From contig CAVYZF010000014.1 of NCBI GenBank assembly GCA_963772955.1, forward strand, positions 62,001 to 126,000: a stretch of 64,000 nucleotides of DNA, in the 5' to 3' direction. The notes below the pieces were generated by a model. The model made no database searches. It was not told where the DNA came from and saw only the letters and a list, made by a program, of their open reading frames with translations. The stretch's first letter is position 1; every line of letters starts with the position of its first letter. This stretch comes from Gp6-AA40 sp963772955. Lineage in GTDB: Bacteria; Acidobacteriota; Vicinamibacteria; Vicinamibacterales; UBA2999. Below, in pieces: positions 36,241 through 44,336 of this stretch. The position numbers and the translations under genes are program-made.

Positions 36241-38607
36241 CTACTCCGAGTTGTTGCGCAGCGCGGTGCGCACGCGATCGGGAGTGAACGGAACTTGTCG
36301 CAGCCTCACGCCCGTCGCGTCGAACACGGCGTTGCCAATCGCTGGAGCGACGACCGTGATCGACGTCTCGCCGGATCCGCAGGCTTCGACATCAGTCTGG
36401 TTGAGCAGGACGATGTTCATTGCCGGCAGAGCCATTCCGAGCGTGAGCGAGTGATACGTGCGCCAGTCGACCGAGGTGATCTTCCGATCGTCCCACGTCA
36501 CTTCCTCGCCGAGCGCGCGGCTCATACCCTGAAGTGCGCCCCCCTCGATCTGGTTGCGCATGCCGTCGGGATTGGAGATTGGGCCGCAGTCCTGCGCGAC
36601 GGTGAGCCGTGTGACTTCGATCCGTCCTGTGTCCTGATCGACGCTGACATCCGCCACCATGGCAACGAAGCCGTTGTCACCTTCATAGCAGACGCACGCG
36701 ATGCCTCGGCCGGTGACCTTGCCCGTCCGCGCGCGAGTCGGGCGCGGCGATGGCCGTTGCTCCCAGTTGGCAGCCTTGGCGGCTGCGCGAATCGCCGCGC
36801 TCAGTCGTGCGTGATTGAGGTGCTTCAGGCGGTACTCGACGGGGTCGGCCTTCACGTGCGCCGCCACTTCGTCCATGAAACACTCGTGCGCGAACGTGTT
36901 CTGCAGCCGTTCGGGTGCTCGCAGCGGTCCGGTGAAGAACGGTGACAGGACGCGATGCGAGAGCACGCGCTCGCTTCGAATCACGCCCGCACCATTGGCT
37001 GAATCGCGAACGCGCCCGGCGATGTACGAAGGCGCGGTGTTCGAGTTGTTGTTCAGTGGTGTGTCCGGCGGTGGGGCAGGCGCGCGCGGCGCGAACGGCG
37101 CCGGGTTGGAGCCGACGAGCACGCCGGTGATCACGTTGCCGGGGGTACCGTAGCCAGGACGGCCGCCACGCGCTGCCGACCACGCTTCGTAGTCCCACAC
37201 GCCGATGTTGCCGCTCGCATCGAGCGCGACACGCTGATCGATGACGAAGGCGTTGCCATAGTTCTCCCACGCCATTTCGTCCTTGCGCGACAACTGTACG
37301 CGCACCGGTTTGCCGACGGCCTGCGAGAGCAGCGCCGCGTCGTAGCTGACCGTGTCTGCCCCGTTGATGCCGTAGCAGCCTGCGCCGCGAACGTAGACGA
37401 CCCGGACGTCCTCCTGTTTGAGGCCGAGCAGCATCGCCGAGGTGTTGCGCGTCGGAAATGCAGACTGCGTCGCCGACCAGATCGTTGCCTTGTCGCCCTG
37501 CACGTCGGCGACCGCGCAGGAACTGCCCATCGACGCGTGCATCTGATACGGATGGTTGTATGTCGCCCGCAAGACGGTGGACGCTGCCTTCAGCTTCGCG
37601 TCGACATCAACGGAGTCGACCAGCAGCGTGTCCCGGGCAGGCTGCTTTCGAAGCTCCGAGTACAGATCGGCATGCGGTGACAACGGAGTACCGCGGGTCC
37701 AGGTCACCTTCAGGCGCTCGGCACCCTGCATCGCCTGCCACGGTTTCTGCGCGACGACCCCGACGAAGTTGCCTTTGACGACGACCTTCACGATGCCAGG
37801 CAGTTCGCGAATTGAGCTCTCGTCAACACTGCCTACCGTCGCGCCGACTTCGGGCGGCCGCACGACACGGCCATGCAGCATCCCCGGTACCTTCACGTTG
37901 TGCACGAACTCGAATCGCCCCGTGGCCATGTCGCGCATATCGACGCGCGGAACGGCAGTGCCGAGCACGGTCCACTCGGATGGATGCCGCCGTTTCGCGG
38001 CCTGATCGAGTTGCAGATTGAACCGCTCGCCGCCAATCAGATCGCCGTACGCCACGTTGCGCGAGGGCGTCGCCGTCACCTCGACGCGGCCATCGCGGGC
38101 GACAAGATCGGAGGTAGGTGCACCGAGTCGCATGGCTGCCATCTTGATGAGCGCTTCACGCGCGGTCGCGCCGGCGAGCGCAAGGTTCGAGTGGTTGAAG
38201 TTGGTTGGGTGTGATTGCTGCCCCGACGTCGTGCCCTGATCAGGCGTCATCGACGTGTCGCACTGAATCAGGCGTACCCGGTTCAGGGGGACGCAGACTT
38301 CTTCGGCGACGAGCTGCAGCTGCGCAGTGAAGAGCCCCTGACCGAAGTCGCACTTGCCGGTGTAGGCGGTGACGATGCCGTCGCGGCCGATGGCGATCCA
38401 CGAATCGAGCTGTGTGCTGCCCGTCCCGTTGAAGCCTTGAGCGAAGACATCGCCCAGGCCGTCGAGAACGTTCACAGAAGAGAAGGCGACGACGAGAGCG
38501 CCGGAGCCTTTGAGGAACGAGCGGCGTGAAAAGCCCCTCGGCTTCGCTCGGGATAGGCCGGCGCGGCCGAGCGCATGCCGCGCGTCGGACGAGAGATGCG
38601 GTGTCAT
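36241..38607 (-). CDS. molybdopterin-binding xanthine dehydrogenase-family large subunit
   Basis: A 788-residue molybdenum hydroxylase subunit of the IorB/CoxL type. A Tat signal (RRSFLK at 28-33, then a hydrophobic region ending VFAQ) shows periplasmic location. GKCDFGQGLFT and NGADTVSYDAALL are Mo-pterin-binding regions and the GSGET near the C-terminus provides the putative active-site glutamate. The ATG overlaps the stop of the [2Fe-2S] subunit gene. No FAD subunit is encoded, as in two-subunit, cytochrome-linked isoquinoline or aldehyde oxidoreductases. Substrate unknown. Confidence 0.88.
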   Translation of the reverse strand: MTPHLSSDARHALGRAGLSRAKPRGFSRRSFLKGSGALVVAFSSVNVLDGLGDVFAQGFNGTGSTQLDSWIAIGRDGIVTAYTGKCDFGQGLFTAQLQLVAEEVCVPLNRVRLIQCDTSMTPDQGTTSGQQSHPTNFNHSNLALAGATAREALIKMAAMRLGAPTSDLVARDGRVEVTATPSRNVAYGDLIGGERFNLQLDQAAKRRHPSEWTVLGTAVPRVDMRDMATGRFEFVHNVKVPGMLHGRVVRPPEVGATVGSVDESSIRELPGIVKVVVKGNFVGVVAQKPWQAMQGAERLKVTWTRGTPLSPHADLYSELRKQPARDTLLVDSVDVDAKLKAASTVLRATYNHPYQMHASMGSSCAVADVQGDKATIWSATQSAFPTRNTSAMLLGLKQEDVRVVYVRGAGCYGINGADTVSYDAALLSQAVGKPVRVQLSRKDEMAWENYGNAFVIDQRVALDASGNIGVWDYEAWSAARGGRPGYGTPGNVITGVLVGSNPAPFAPRAPAPPPDTPLNNNSNTAPSYIAGRVRDSANGAGVIRSERVLSHRVLSPFFTGPLRAPERLQNTFAHECFMDEVAAHVKADPVEYRLKHLNHARLSAAIRAAAKAANWEQRPSPRPTRARTGKVTGRGIACVCYEGDNGFVAMVADVSVDQDTGRIEVTRLTVAQDCGPISNPDGMRNQIEGGALQGMSRALGEEVTWDDRKITSVDWRTYHSLTLGMALPAMNIVLLNQTDVEACGSGETSITVVAPAIGNAVFDATGVRLRQVPFTPDRVRTALRNNSE

Positions 38608-39071
38608 GCGGTCCTCCCTCCGGCGTAGCGACGGATGGCTTTGAGCATGCGCACGTTGGCGAAGCAGCGGCACAGGACGCCAGAGAGCGCCTGCTGGATC
38701 TGTTCGTCCGTCGCACGCGGGTTGCGATCGAGGAAGGTCTTCGCCGTCAGGATGACGCCGCTCAGGCAGAACCCGCACTGCGCCGCCTGCTCGTCGATGA
38801 ACGCCTGCTGCAACGGGTGCGGCTTGTCGGCGGTCCCGAGTCCTTCGAGTGTCGTGATGTCGTTCGAGCCGACCGCGCTCACCGGCGTCACGCACGACCT
38901 CGTGGCCTGGCCGTTGACGATCACCGTACAGGCGCCGCATTGACCGAGGCCGCAGCCGAATTTCGGACCTCGCAGCTCGAGATCGTCGCTGAGGACGTAG
39001 AGCAGCGGAGTGGACGGGTCGACGTCCACTTGCTGCGAGCGTCCGTTTACCTTCAGCGTCAGGATACTCAT
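38604..39071 (-). CDS. [2Fe-2S] subunit of the molybdenum hydroxylase
   Basis: A 155-residue IorA/CoxS-type subunit with two [2Fe-2S] clusters: Cys40/45/48/60 in the plant-ferredoxin-like N-domain (GCGLGQCGAC) and Cys99/102/134/136 in the helical C-domain (QCGFCLSG, CRC). It relays electrons from the Mo centre. It lacks its own signal and is presumably co-exported with the Tat-tagged large subunit. ATG 39071 gives the conserved N-terminus; the open frame upstream is antisense to the M28 gene and does not look coding. Confidence 0.92.
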   Translation of the reverse strand: MSILTLKVNGRSQQVDVDPSTPLLYVLSDDLELRGPKFGCGLGQCGACTVIVNGQATRSCVTPVSAVGSNDITTLEGLGTADKPHPLQQAFIDEQAAQCGFCLSGVILTAKTFLDRNPRATDEQIQQALSGVLCRCFANVRMLKAIRRYAGGRTA

Positions 39072-39087
39072 GGCGGAAGGATACATC

Positions 39088-39122
39088 CGGGGCCCGGGAT
39101 CCGGGATCCCGGATCCCGGCCT
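39088..39122. repeat. GGATCCCG tandem repeat
   Basis: Short tandem of GGGATCC/GGATCCC words, each palindromic around GGATCC, in the 56-nt gap between the M28 and [2Fe-2S] genes. The same words recur at 57784-57834. Confidence 0.65.
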
Positions 39123-39127
39123 CGGGG

Positions 39128-40177
39128 TTACCTGCCCGATGCGATGCGCTTTTCGATGTCGGGGATCGCGGCAGTGACGACGTCGCCGACGACCTGGAGG
39201 CTTCTCGCGTTGACGTGTTCGATGTCGTCCTGTGGCGTGTGCCACGTCGGGTTCTCGAGGTCGATGATGTCGGCCGCGGCGACGCCTGCTCGCAGGAACG
39301 GGATATGGTCGTCCTCGATCACGGTCAACTGGTTGGAGAACGTGCTGGTGTGACCGAGGCGGGCGGCAGTGGCCCAGATGATATCCACGAGCCACGGCGT
39401 CGAGTTCGAGTCGCGCTTGATGAGCAGGTCGCGGTCGCCGATCATGTCGAGCAGCACCAGCGCTTTCAGGCTCTTGAGCGAACCGTCCTTCTGCGCGGCC
39501 TGCACGTAGTGCCGGCTGCCGTACGTGTTGTCGGTGCCGCGCCACTCCGGCATGCGCGCTTCTTCGCCGTCAAGGAAGAGCAGTTCGATCGTCAGCTCGT
39601 TCTGCCGCGCCTTGAGCACACGTCCCAGCTCCAGCAGAGCCGCCGTCGACGAGGCGCCATCGTTGGCGCCGACGAATCGGAACTCGCGAAACAGCTTCGT
39701 GTCGTAGTGGCTCGCCAGCACCAGGCGATCGGGCCGTCGTCCAGGGATCGTGGCGATGACGTTGGACATCGAGACTTCGCCGAGCGGCGTCATCCCGATG
39801 AACGACTGTTCCTTCGATTCGATGCCGGACGCCTTCAGTTGATCGACGATGTACTTCCGGGTCTCGACGATCGCGGGCGTACCGGAGGGGCGAGGGCCAA
39901 GGGCCACTTGCTTCTGCAGATGTGTCCACGCCTTCGAGCCGTCAAACGCGACTTGAGGTGCGACCTGCGCTTCGCCCATCGGTGCGACCGCACTTTCATT
40001 TCTAGGTGCGACGTTCGCTTCGCGTATCGGTGCAACGGAACTGACGCCGGTCGGTGCAACTCTACTATCGCTGGTCGGTGCAACTTCACTGTCGTTGGTC
40101 GGTGCAATTGCACCCGCTGTGTCGGTGCAGCCGAACGTCAGAACAGCAAACGCACCGACAAGTAATGCTCGTCGCAC
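39128..40177 (-). CDS. M28-family zinc peptidase / glutaminyl cyclase-like lipoprotein
   Basis: From GTG 40177 this encodes 349 residues. MRRALLVGAFAVLTFGC resembles a lipoprotein signal (Cys17). Seven degenerate 8-residue repeats follow (pattern xVAPTxxS), encoded by a 24-nt DNA repeat. The catalytic domain starts at QVALGPRPSGTPA and shows the M28/QPCT metal set: ASHYDTK, GANDGASST, LFLDGEEAR, DMIGDRD and DDHIPF. Such enzymes cleave N-terminal residues or cyclise glutamine in the periplasm. An in-frame GTG at 40291 would prepend 38 residues made only of RLSVR-type repeats, encoded by the opposite arm of the DNA array, so I prefer 40177. Confidence 0.8.
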   Translation of the reverse strand: MRRALLVGAFAVLTFGCTDTAGAIAPTNDSEVAPTSDSRVAPTGVSSVAPIREANVAPRNESAVAPMGEAQVAPQVAFDGSKAWTHLQKQVALGPRPSGTPAIVETRKYIVDQLKASGIESKEQSFIGMTPLGEVSMSNVIATIPGRRPDRLVLASHYDTKLFREFRFVGANDGASSTAALLELGRVLKARQNELTIELLFLDGEEARMPEWRGTDNTYGSRHYVQAAQKDGSLKSLKALVLLDMIGDRDLLIKRDSNSTPWLVDIIWATAARLGHTSTFSNQLTVIEDDHIPFLRAGVAAADIIDLENPTWHTPQDDIEHVNARSLQVVGDVVTAAIPDIEKRIASGR

Positions 40178-40292
40178 CAACGAGAATCGATTTCGCACCG
40201 ACAAGCGTGAGGAAGCTCGCACCGACGAGTATCGCGATCGCACCGACAGACGCAAGGGGGTTCGCACCGACAAGCGAAGCTGTGATCGCACC
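39957..40292. repeat. head-to-head array of 15 GGTGCGA/TCGCACC units
   Basis: On the plus strand GGTGC(A/G) words start at 39957, 39981, 40005, 40029, 40053, 40077, 40101 and 40124, a 24-nt period. From 40151 the same word runs in inverse orientation (CGCACC at 40151, 40173, 40194, 40218, 40239, 40263, 40287), spaced 21-24 nt. The first arm is within the M28 coding region; the second covers its 5' region and reaches the stop of citrate synthase. The 12-16 nt between cores vary but often carry TCGCTT/TCGTTG-like words. Confidence 0.85.
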
Positions 40293-41578
40293 TATGTCCG
40301 TTTACTGAGTGGAATGTAGTCTCGCCTTGCAGGCCCGATGTAGACCTGGCGCGGCCGCGCGATCTTCTGCTCCGGATCGAGGAGCATCTCTTCCCACTGC
40401 GCGATCCAGCCCGAGGTCCGCGGAATCGCAAACAGCACCGGGAACATCGTCACCGGGAAGCCCATCGCCTGATAGATGAGACCCGAATAGAAGTCCACGT
40501 TGGGATACAGCCGGCGGGACACGAAATACTCGTCCTCGAGCGCGATCCGTTCGAGCTCGAGCGCGATGTCGAGAAGCGGGTTCTTGCCCGTGACCTCGAA
40601 CACCTCGTCGGCCGTTCTCTTGATGATCTTGGCGCGCGGGTCGTACGACTTGTAGACGCGATGGCCGAATCCCATCAGCCGGCCTTCGCCTGCTTTGACG
40701 CGCTTGATAAAGCCGGGAACGTTCTGGACCGTTCCAATCTCGGCCAGCATGCGGAGGACGGCTTCGTTGGCGCCTCCGTGCAGAGGTCCGTAGAGCGCCG
40801 CCGCCGCGCCCGCCATTGCGGAGTACGGATCGACATGGGAGCTGCCGATGCCGCGCATCGCGTTGGTGCTGCAGTTCTGCTCGTGATCGGCGTGCAGGAT
40901 GAACAGCACGTCGAGCGCGCGCTCGAGCACCGGGCTGACCTGGTACTTCAGCTCGGTCATCCGGAACAGCATGTTGAGGAAGTTGCCGGTGAAGCTGAGA
41001 TCGTTGTCGGGATAGACGTACGGACGGCCGATGCTGTGCCGGTAGGCGTAGGCGGCGATCGTCGGGACCTTGGCGATGAGCCGGTGAATCTGCTTCTTGC
41101 GTGACTCCTCGTCGAAGATCTTCTTGGCGTCGGCGTAGAAGGTCGAGAACGCTCCCACCGTGCTGAGGAACACGCTCATCGGATGGGCGTCGTACTGGAA
41201 CCCTTCCATGAGCTTCTTGATGTTCTCGTGCAGCATCGTGTGCAGCGTGATCTGCTTCGACCACTCCTTGAGCTGCGCGTCGGTGGGCAGCTGTCCGAAG
41301 ATGATGAGATACGCCGTCTCGAGATACGTCGAATGTTCGGCGAGCTGCTCGATTGGGTACCCGCGATATTCCAGGATCCCCTTGTCGCCGTCGATGTAGG
41401 TGATCCGGCTGCGACAGGACGCGGTGTTCATGAACGCCGGGTCGTAGGTGCCGAGCCCCTGATCGTCCTTGGCAACCTTGATCTGGCGAAGATCCGTGGC
41501 ACGAATCACGCCGTCGGTAATCGGAATCTCGTACAGCTTGCCCGTACGATTGTCAGTAATAGTGAGCGTGTCGGCCAT
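40292..41578 (-). CDS. gltA: citrate synthase
   Basis: A 428-residue hexameric-type (type II) citrate synthase, which condenses oxaloacetate and acetyl-CoA at the entry of the TCA cycle. Active-site segments are HADHEQNCSTNA, YGPLHGGANEAV, MGFGHRVYKSYDPRA and the catalytic aspartate in NVDFYSG. The N-terminal 40 residues with DNRTGKLYEIPI are typical of this type. The stop lies inside the last unit of the M28 repeat array. Confidence 0.97.
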   Translation of the reverse strand: MADTLTITDNRTGKLYEIPITDGVIRATDLRQIKVAKDDQGLGTYDPAFMNTASCRSRITYIDGDKGILEYRGYPIEQLAEHSTYLETAYLIIFGQLPTDAQLKEWSKQITLHTMLHENIKKLMEGFQYDAHPMSVFLSTVGAFSTFYADAKKIFDEESRKKQIHRLIAKVPTIAAYAYRHSIGRPYVYPDNDLSFTGNFLNMLFRMTELKYQVSPVLERALDVLFILHADHEQNCSTNAMRGIGSSHVDPYSAMAGAAAALYGPLHGGANEAVLRMLAEIGTVQNVPGFIKRVKAGEGRLMGFGHRVYKSYDPRAKIIKRTADEVFEVTGKNPLLDIALELERIALEDEYFVSRRLYPNVDFYSGLIYQAMGFPVTMFPVLFAIPRTSGWIAQWEEMLLDPEQKIARPRQVYIGPARRDYIPLSKRT

Positions 41579-41590
41579 ATGAGAGCAGTA

Positions 41591-41782
41591 TCAGTCGGGG
41601 TCGGCGTCAGTCTCGGTGTCGGGTGACGGGACGGGTTCGCTGGCGATCCGGTAGCGTCCGTCTGCCCACCGCGCCAGGTCTTCGTTCCGGCACCGCTCGC
41701 TGCAGAACGGCCGCCAGCATTCGTCTACGGGACGGGTTCGGCACAGGACGCACAGCGGAGCCTCGCCCATCCGATGAATCAT
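41591..41782 (-). CDS. yacG: YacG-like zinc protein (putative DNA gyrase inhibitor)
   Basis: A 63-residue protein with a four-cysteine zinc ribbon: CVLC near residues 11-14, then the family signature RPFCSERCRNEDLARWADGR. E. coli YacG binds GyrB and inhibits DNA gyrase. The C-terminus is acidic (PDTETDADPD). ATG 41782 sits at the edge of a repeat hairpin. The stop is 12 nt upstream of gltA on the same strand. Confidence 0.85.
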   Translation of the reverse strand: MIHRMGEAPLCVLCRTRPVDECWRPFCSERCRNEDLARWADGRYRIASEPVPSPDTETDADPD

Positions 41783-41897
41783 AACTCCCAAGTCCCGCGA
41801 CGCCCAACTCAGTGAACTTCCAACACCCAACTCCCAAACAATTCTGTTGCGGATCTGGTTGGGAGTTGGGAATTGGAGAATTGGGCGTTGGGAATTG
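41783..41897. repeat. intergenic hairpin built of CCCAACTCC words
   Basis: A left arm of CCCAACTC/CCAACACC words (to about 41837) is opposed, across a 20-nt loop, by a right arm of GGGAGTTGGG/GAATTGGG words. The arms are only roughly complementary as a whole; the tip CCCAACTCCCAA pairs exactly with TTGGGAGTTGGG. It lies between phoU and yacG. Confidence 0.7.
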
Positions 41898-41908
41898 ACA
41901 AGAAACAG

Positions 41909-42583
41909 CTAATTGCTGCCGGCCAGATGGTGGCGCACGTCGAGCGCGGAGACCATGAAGATGACGTCTTCGGCGATATTCGTCGCATGGTCACCAATGC
42001 GCTCGAGATGCCGGGAAACCAGGATCAAATCGAGCGACGGCTCGACCGTGCTCTGGTTTTGCAGCATATGCGTGAGCAAATCGCGGAAGACTTGTGTCTT
42101 GAGGCTATCGAGCCGGTCGTCCTCGTTGAGGACCTTGGTGGCCAGCTCGGTGTCCCGTTTGACGAACGCATCCAGCGCGTCGCGCAGCATCGCCTGAGCG
42201 ATGTCACCCATCTGGGGGATGTCGATCAGCTGCTTGACCGGGGGGTGGGCGATGTAGCGCATGCTCGCCTCGGCAATGTTGACCGCCAAGTCGCCCACGC
42301 GTTCGAGATCGGTGTTGATCTTCACAGCCGCCACGATCGCGCGCAGATCGGTCGCCATCGGCTGATGCAGCGCCAGCAAGCGGAAACAGCGGTTATCGAC
42401 CTCAATATGGAGCTGATTGATCGGCTCATCGCCCGACAGGACTTTGTGGATGACGGCCGCGTCGCGCTGCACGAGTCCGTGCAGGGCAAGGCGCACGCGC
42501 TCCTCGGCAAGGCCGCCCATCTCGAGCAACCGGCCCTGAAGCGCTTCGAGCTCTTCGCGGAAGTGGGGGACCTGGCGATCCAC
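41909..42583 (-). CDS. phoU: phosphate-signalling protein PhoU
   Basis: A 224-residue PhoU with two repeated three-helix bundles (EMGGLAEERVRLALHGL and QMGDIAQAMLRDALDAF are the paired metal-contact helices; RVGDLAVNIAE and RIGDHATNIAED the second). It couples the Pst transporter to the sensor kinase and damps the Pho response. It is the last gene of the pstSCAB-phoU operon, its start adjoining the pstB stop. Confidence 0.96.
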   Translation of the reverse strand: MDRQVPHFREELEALQGRLLEMGGLAEERVRLALHGLVQRDAAVIHKVLSGDEPINQLHIEVDNRCFRLLALHQPMATDLRAIVAAVKINTDLERVGDLAVNIAEASMRYIAHPPVKQLIDIPQMGDIAQAMLRDALDAFVKRDTELATKVLNEDDRLDSLKTQVFRDLLTHMLQNQSTVEPSLDLILVSRHLERIGDHATNIAEDVIFMVSALDVRHHLAGSN

Positions 42584-43419
42584 TAGCCGAACCTCCCGGT
42601 CACATAGTCCTCAGTGAGCTTCTCGGCTGGAGCCGTGAAAATCTTCTCGGTCCGGTCGTATTCGACCAGCCGTCCCAGCCAGAAGAACGCCGTGTGATCG
42701 GACACGCGTGCAGCCTGCTGCATGTTGTGCGTGACGATCACGATCGTGTACGCCTTCTTCAAATCGTACACGAGTTCCTCGATGCGCTGCGTCGCAATCG
42801 GATCGAGCGCCGAGGCGGGCTCGTCCATCAGGATGATGTCCGGACGCACGGCAAGCGCGCGCGCAATGCACAGCCGCTGCTGTTGCCCGCCCGACAGAGC
42901 GAGCGCCGACTCGTGCAGACGATCCTTCACCTCGTCCCAGAGCGCGGCGTGCCTGAGGCTCTCCTCGATCCGGGCGGCCAGTTCCGCCTTGTTCCCGGCC
43001 ATGCCGTTGATTCGCAGGCCGTAGGCAATGTTCTCGAAGATGGACTTCGGGAACGGATTCGACTTCTGGAACACCATGCCGACCCGTCGTCGCAAATGCA
43101 CGACGTCCATCCCGGACTTGTAGATGTCGACGTTGTCGATCAGGATGCGGCCTTCGACCCGGGTGCCCGGGATGATGTCGTTCATCCGGTTCAGCGTACG
43201 GAGGAATGTGCTCTTACCGCAGCCCGAAGGCCCGATGAAGGCGGTCACGACGTGCGGCCTGATGCGGATCGAGATGTCCTGCAGCGCCCGCTTCTCGCCG
43301 TAGTAAAAGTTCATCGAGACGACGTCAATCTTGCTCGGAACGTCCGGTCCGTCTGTCGTCGTCTTTCTCGTCGTGGCCAGCTCGCCAAGAGACGAAAGTG
43401 GCCTGGATGCGGTGCTCAC
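42583..43419 (-). CDS. pstB: phosphate ABC transporter ATP-binding protein PstB
   Basis: A 278-residue ABC ATPase with GPSGCGKST (Walker A), LSGGQQQRLC (signature), DEPASALDP (Walker B) and a C-terminal H-loop VTHNMQQA. It energises high-affinity phosphate import. The N-terminus has an extra 25 residues before VVSMNFYYG. GTG 43419 overlaps the pstA stop by 3 bases (GTGA), so the start is well defined despite an open frame continuing upstream. Confidence 0.96.
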   Translation of the reverse strand: MSTASRPLSSLGELATTRKTTTDGPDVPSKIDVVSMNFYYGEKRALQDISIRIRPHVVTAFIGPSGCGKSTFLRTLNRMNDIIPGTRVEGRILIDNVDIYKSGMDVVHLRRRVGMVFQKSNPFPKSIFENIAYGLRINGMAGNKAELAARIEESLRHAALWDEVKDRLHESALALSGGQQQRLCIARALAVRPDIILMDEPASALDPIATQRIEELVYDLKKAYTIVIVTHNMQQAARVSDHTAFFWLGRLVEYDRTEKIFTAPAEKLTEDYVTGRFG

Positions 43420-44336
43420 GAGATGCCTCGCTTCTGGTAGCGATCCCTCAGCCAGATCGCGGCGGCGTTCATCGACAGAAGCAGCGCGACGAGGACCAGG
43501 ATGCCTGCGGCTGCATTGGCGTGAAACTCGACCTGCGGCCGCGAGACCCAGTTGAAGATTTGAATCGGGAGGACGGTGAACGGTGACCAGATGGAGTCGG
43601 GCGCGAAGGTCACGAACGTGACCGCGCCGATCGTGATGAGCGGCGCCGTCTCGCCGATGGCGCGCGAGAGCGCCAGAATCAACCCGGTCAGGATGCCGGG
43701 CGCCGCAACCGGCAGCACCTGATGCCAAATCGTTTGCCACTTGGTTGCGCCGAGCGCATACGAGCCCTCGCGCAGTGTCTTCGGCACGGCTCTCAGCGCT
43801 TCACGCGTCGAAAGAATCACCACGGGCAGCACGAGCAGCGCCAGCGTCGAGGCGCCCGCCAGCACGCTGCGACCCAAGCCCATCATCCGGACGAACAGCC
43901 CGAGGCCGAGCAGCCCGTAGATGATCGAGGGAACAGCGGCCAGGTTGGTGATGTTCAGCTCGATGAGGCGAGCGGCCATGCTGCGTCCGCCGTACTCCTC
44001 GAGGTAAATCGCAGCAGCCACACCGATCGGCACCGCGATGAGTGCCGTGACGATGATCACGAAGATGCTGCCGGTGAGAGCGTGCCAGATGCCGGCCTGC
44101 GACGCGCGTCTCGACGAAAAGCTGGTGATGAAGTTCCACGAGATTGTGCCCGCGCCATCGGCCACGATGTCCCAGACGAGCGTGGCCAGCGACGCAAGCG
44201 CGATCACCAGCACGAAGAGCGCGAGTAGCTGGAAAGCCACGTCAGCGCCGCGACGCCACGCAATCTCTCGCGACGCCGAATTGCCCGAGGGCGCGCCAAA
44301 TTCAGGAACACTCGACGGATTGACCTGCGCGCTCAC
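43416..44336 (-). CDS. pstA: phosphate ABC transporter permease PstA
   Basis: A 306-residue inner-membrane permease with six predicted helices and the ABC-permease EAA loop LREGSYALGATKWQTIWHQV. The soluble N-terminus is about 30 residues longer than in E. coli PstA. It overlaps pstC by 4 nt (ATGA) and pstB at its end, so the Pst cassette is translationally coupled throughout. Confidence 0.95.
   Translation of the reverse strand: MSAQVNPSSVPEFGAPSGNSASREIAWRRGADVAFQLLALFVLVIALASLATLVWDIVADGAGTISWNFITSFSSRRASQAGIWHALTGSIFVIIVTALIAVPIGVAAAIYLEEYGGRSMAARLIELNITNLAAVPSIIYGLLGLGLFVRMMGLGRSVLAGASTLALLVLPVVILSTREALRAVPKTLREGSYALGATKWQTIWHQVLPVAAPGILTGLILALSRAIGETAPLITIGAVTFVTFAPDSIWSPFTVLPIQIFNWVSRPQVEFHANAAAGILVLVALLLSMNAAAIWLRDRYQKRGIS

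Noticed and set aside
38608..38940. Upstream extension of the Mo-hydroxylase frame
   Set aside because: Overlaps the [2Fe-2S] gene in another frame; the ATGA overlap and Tat signal define the start at 38607.
39072..39545. N-terminal extension of the [2Fe-2S] subunit frame
   Set aside because: Continues antisense into the M28 peptidase gene; the conserved subunit begins at ATG 39071.
39957..40292. Repeat array considered as a CRISPR
   Set aside because: Units are too short (core of 6-9 nt), spacing is 24 nt, orientation flips in the middle, and no cas gene is in the window.
43420..43740. Upstream extension of the pstB frame
   Set aside because: It overlaps pstA in another frame and gives an Arg/His-rich product; the GTGA overlap at 43416-43419 is the usual start.
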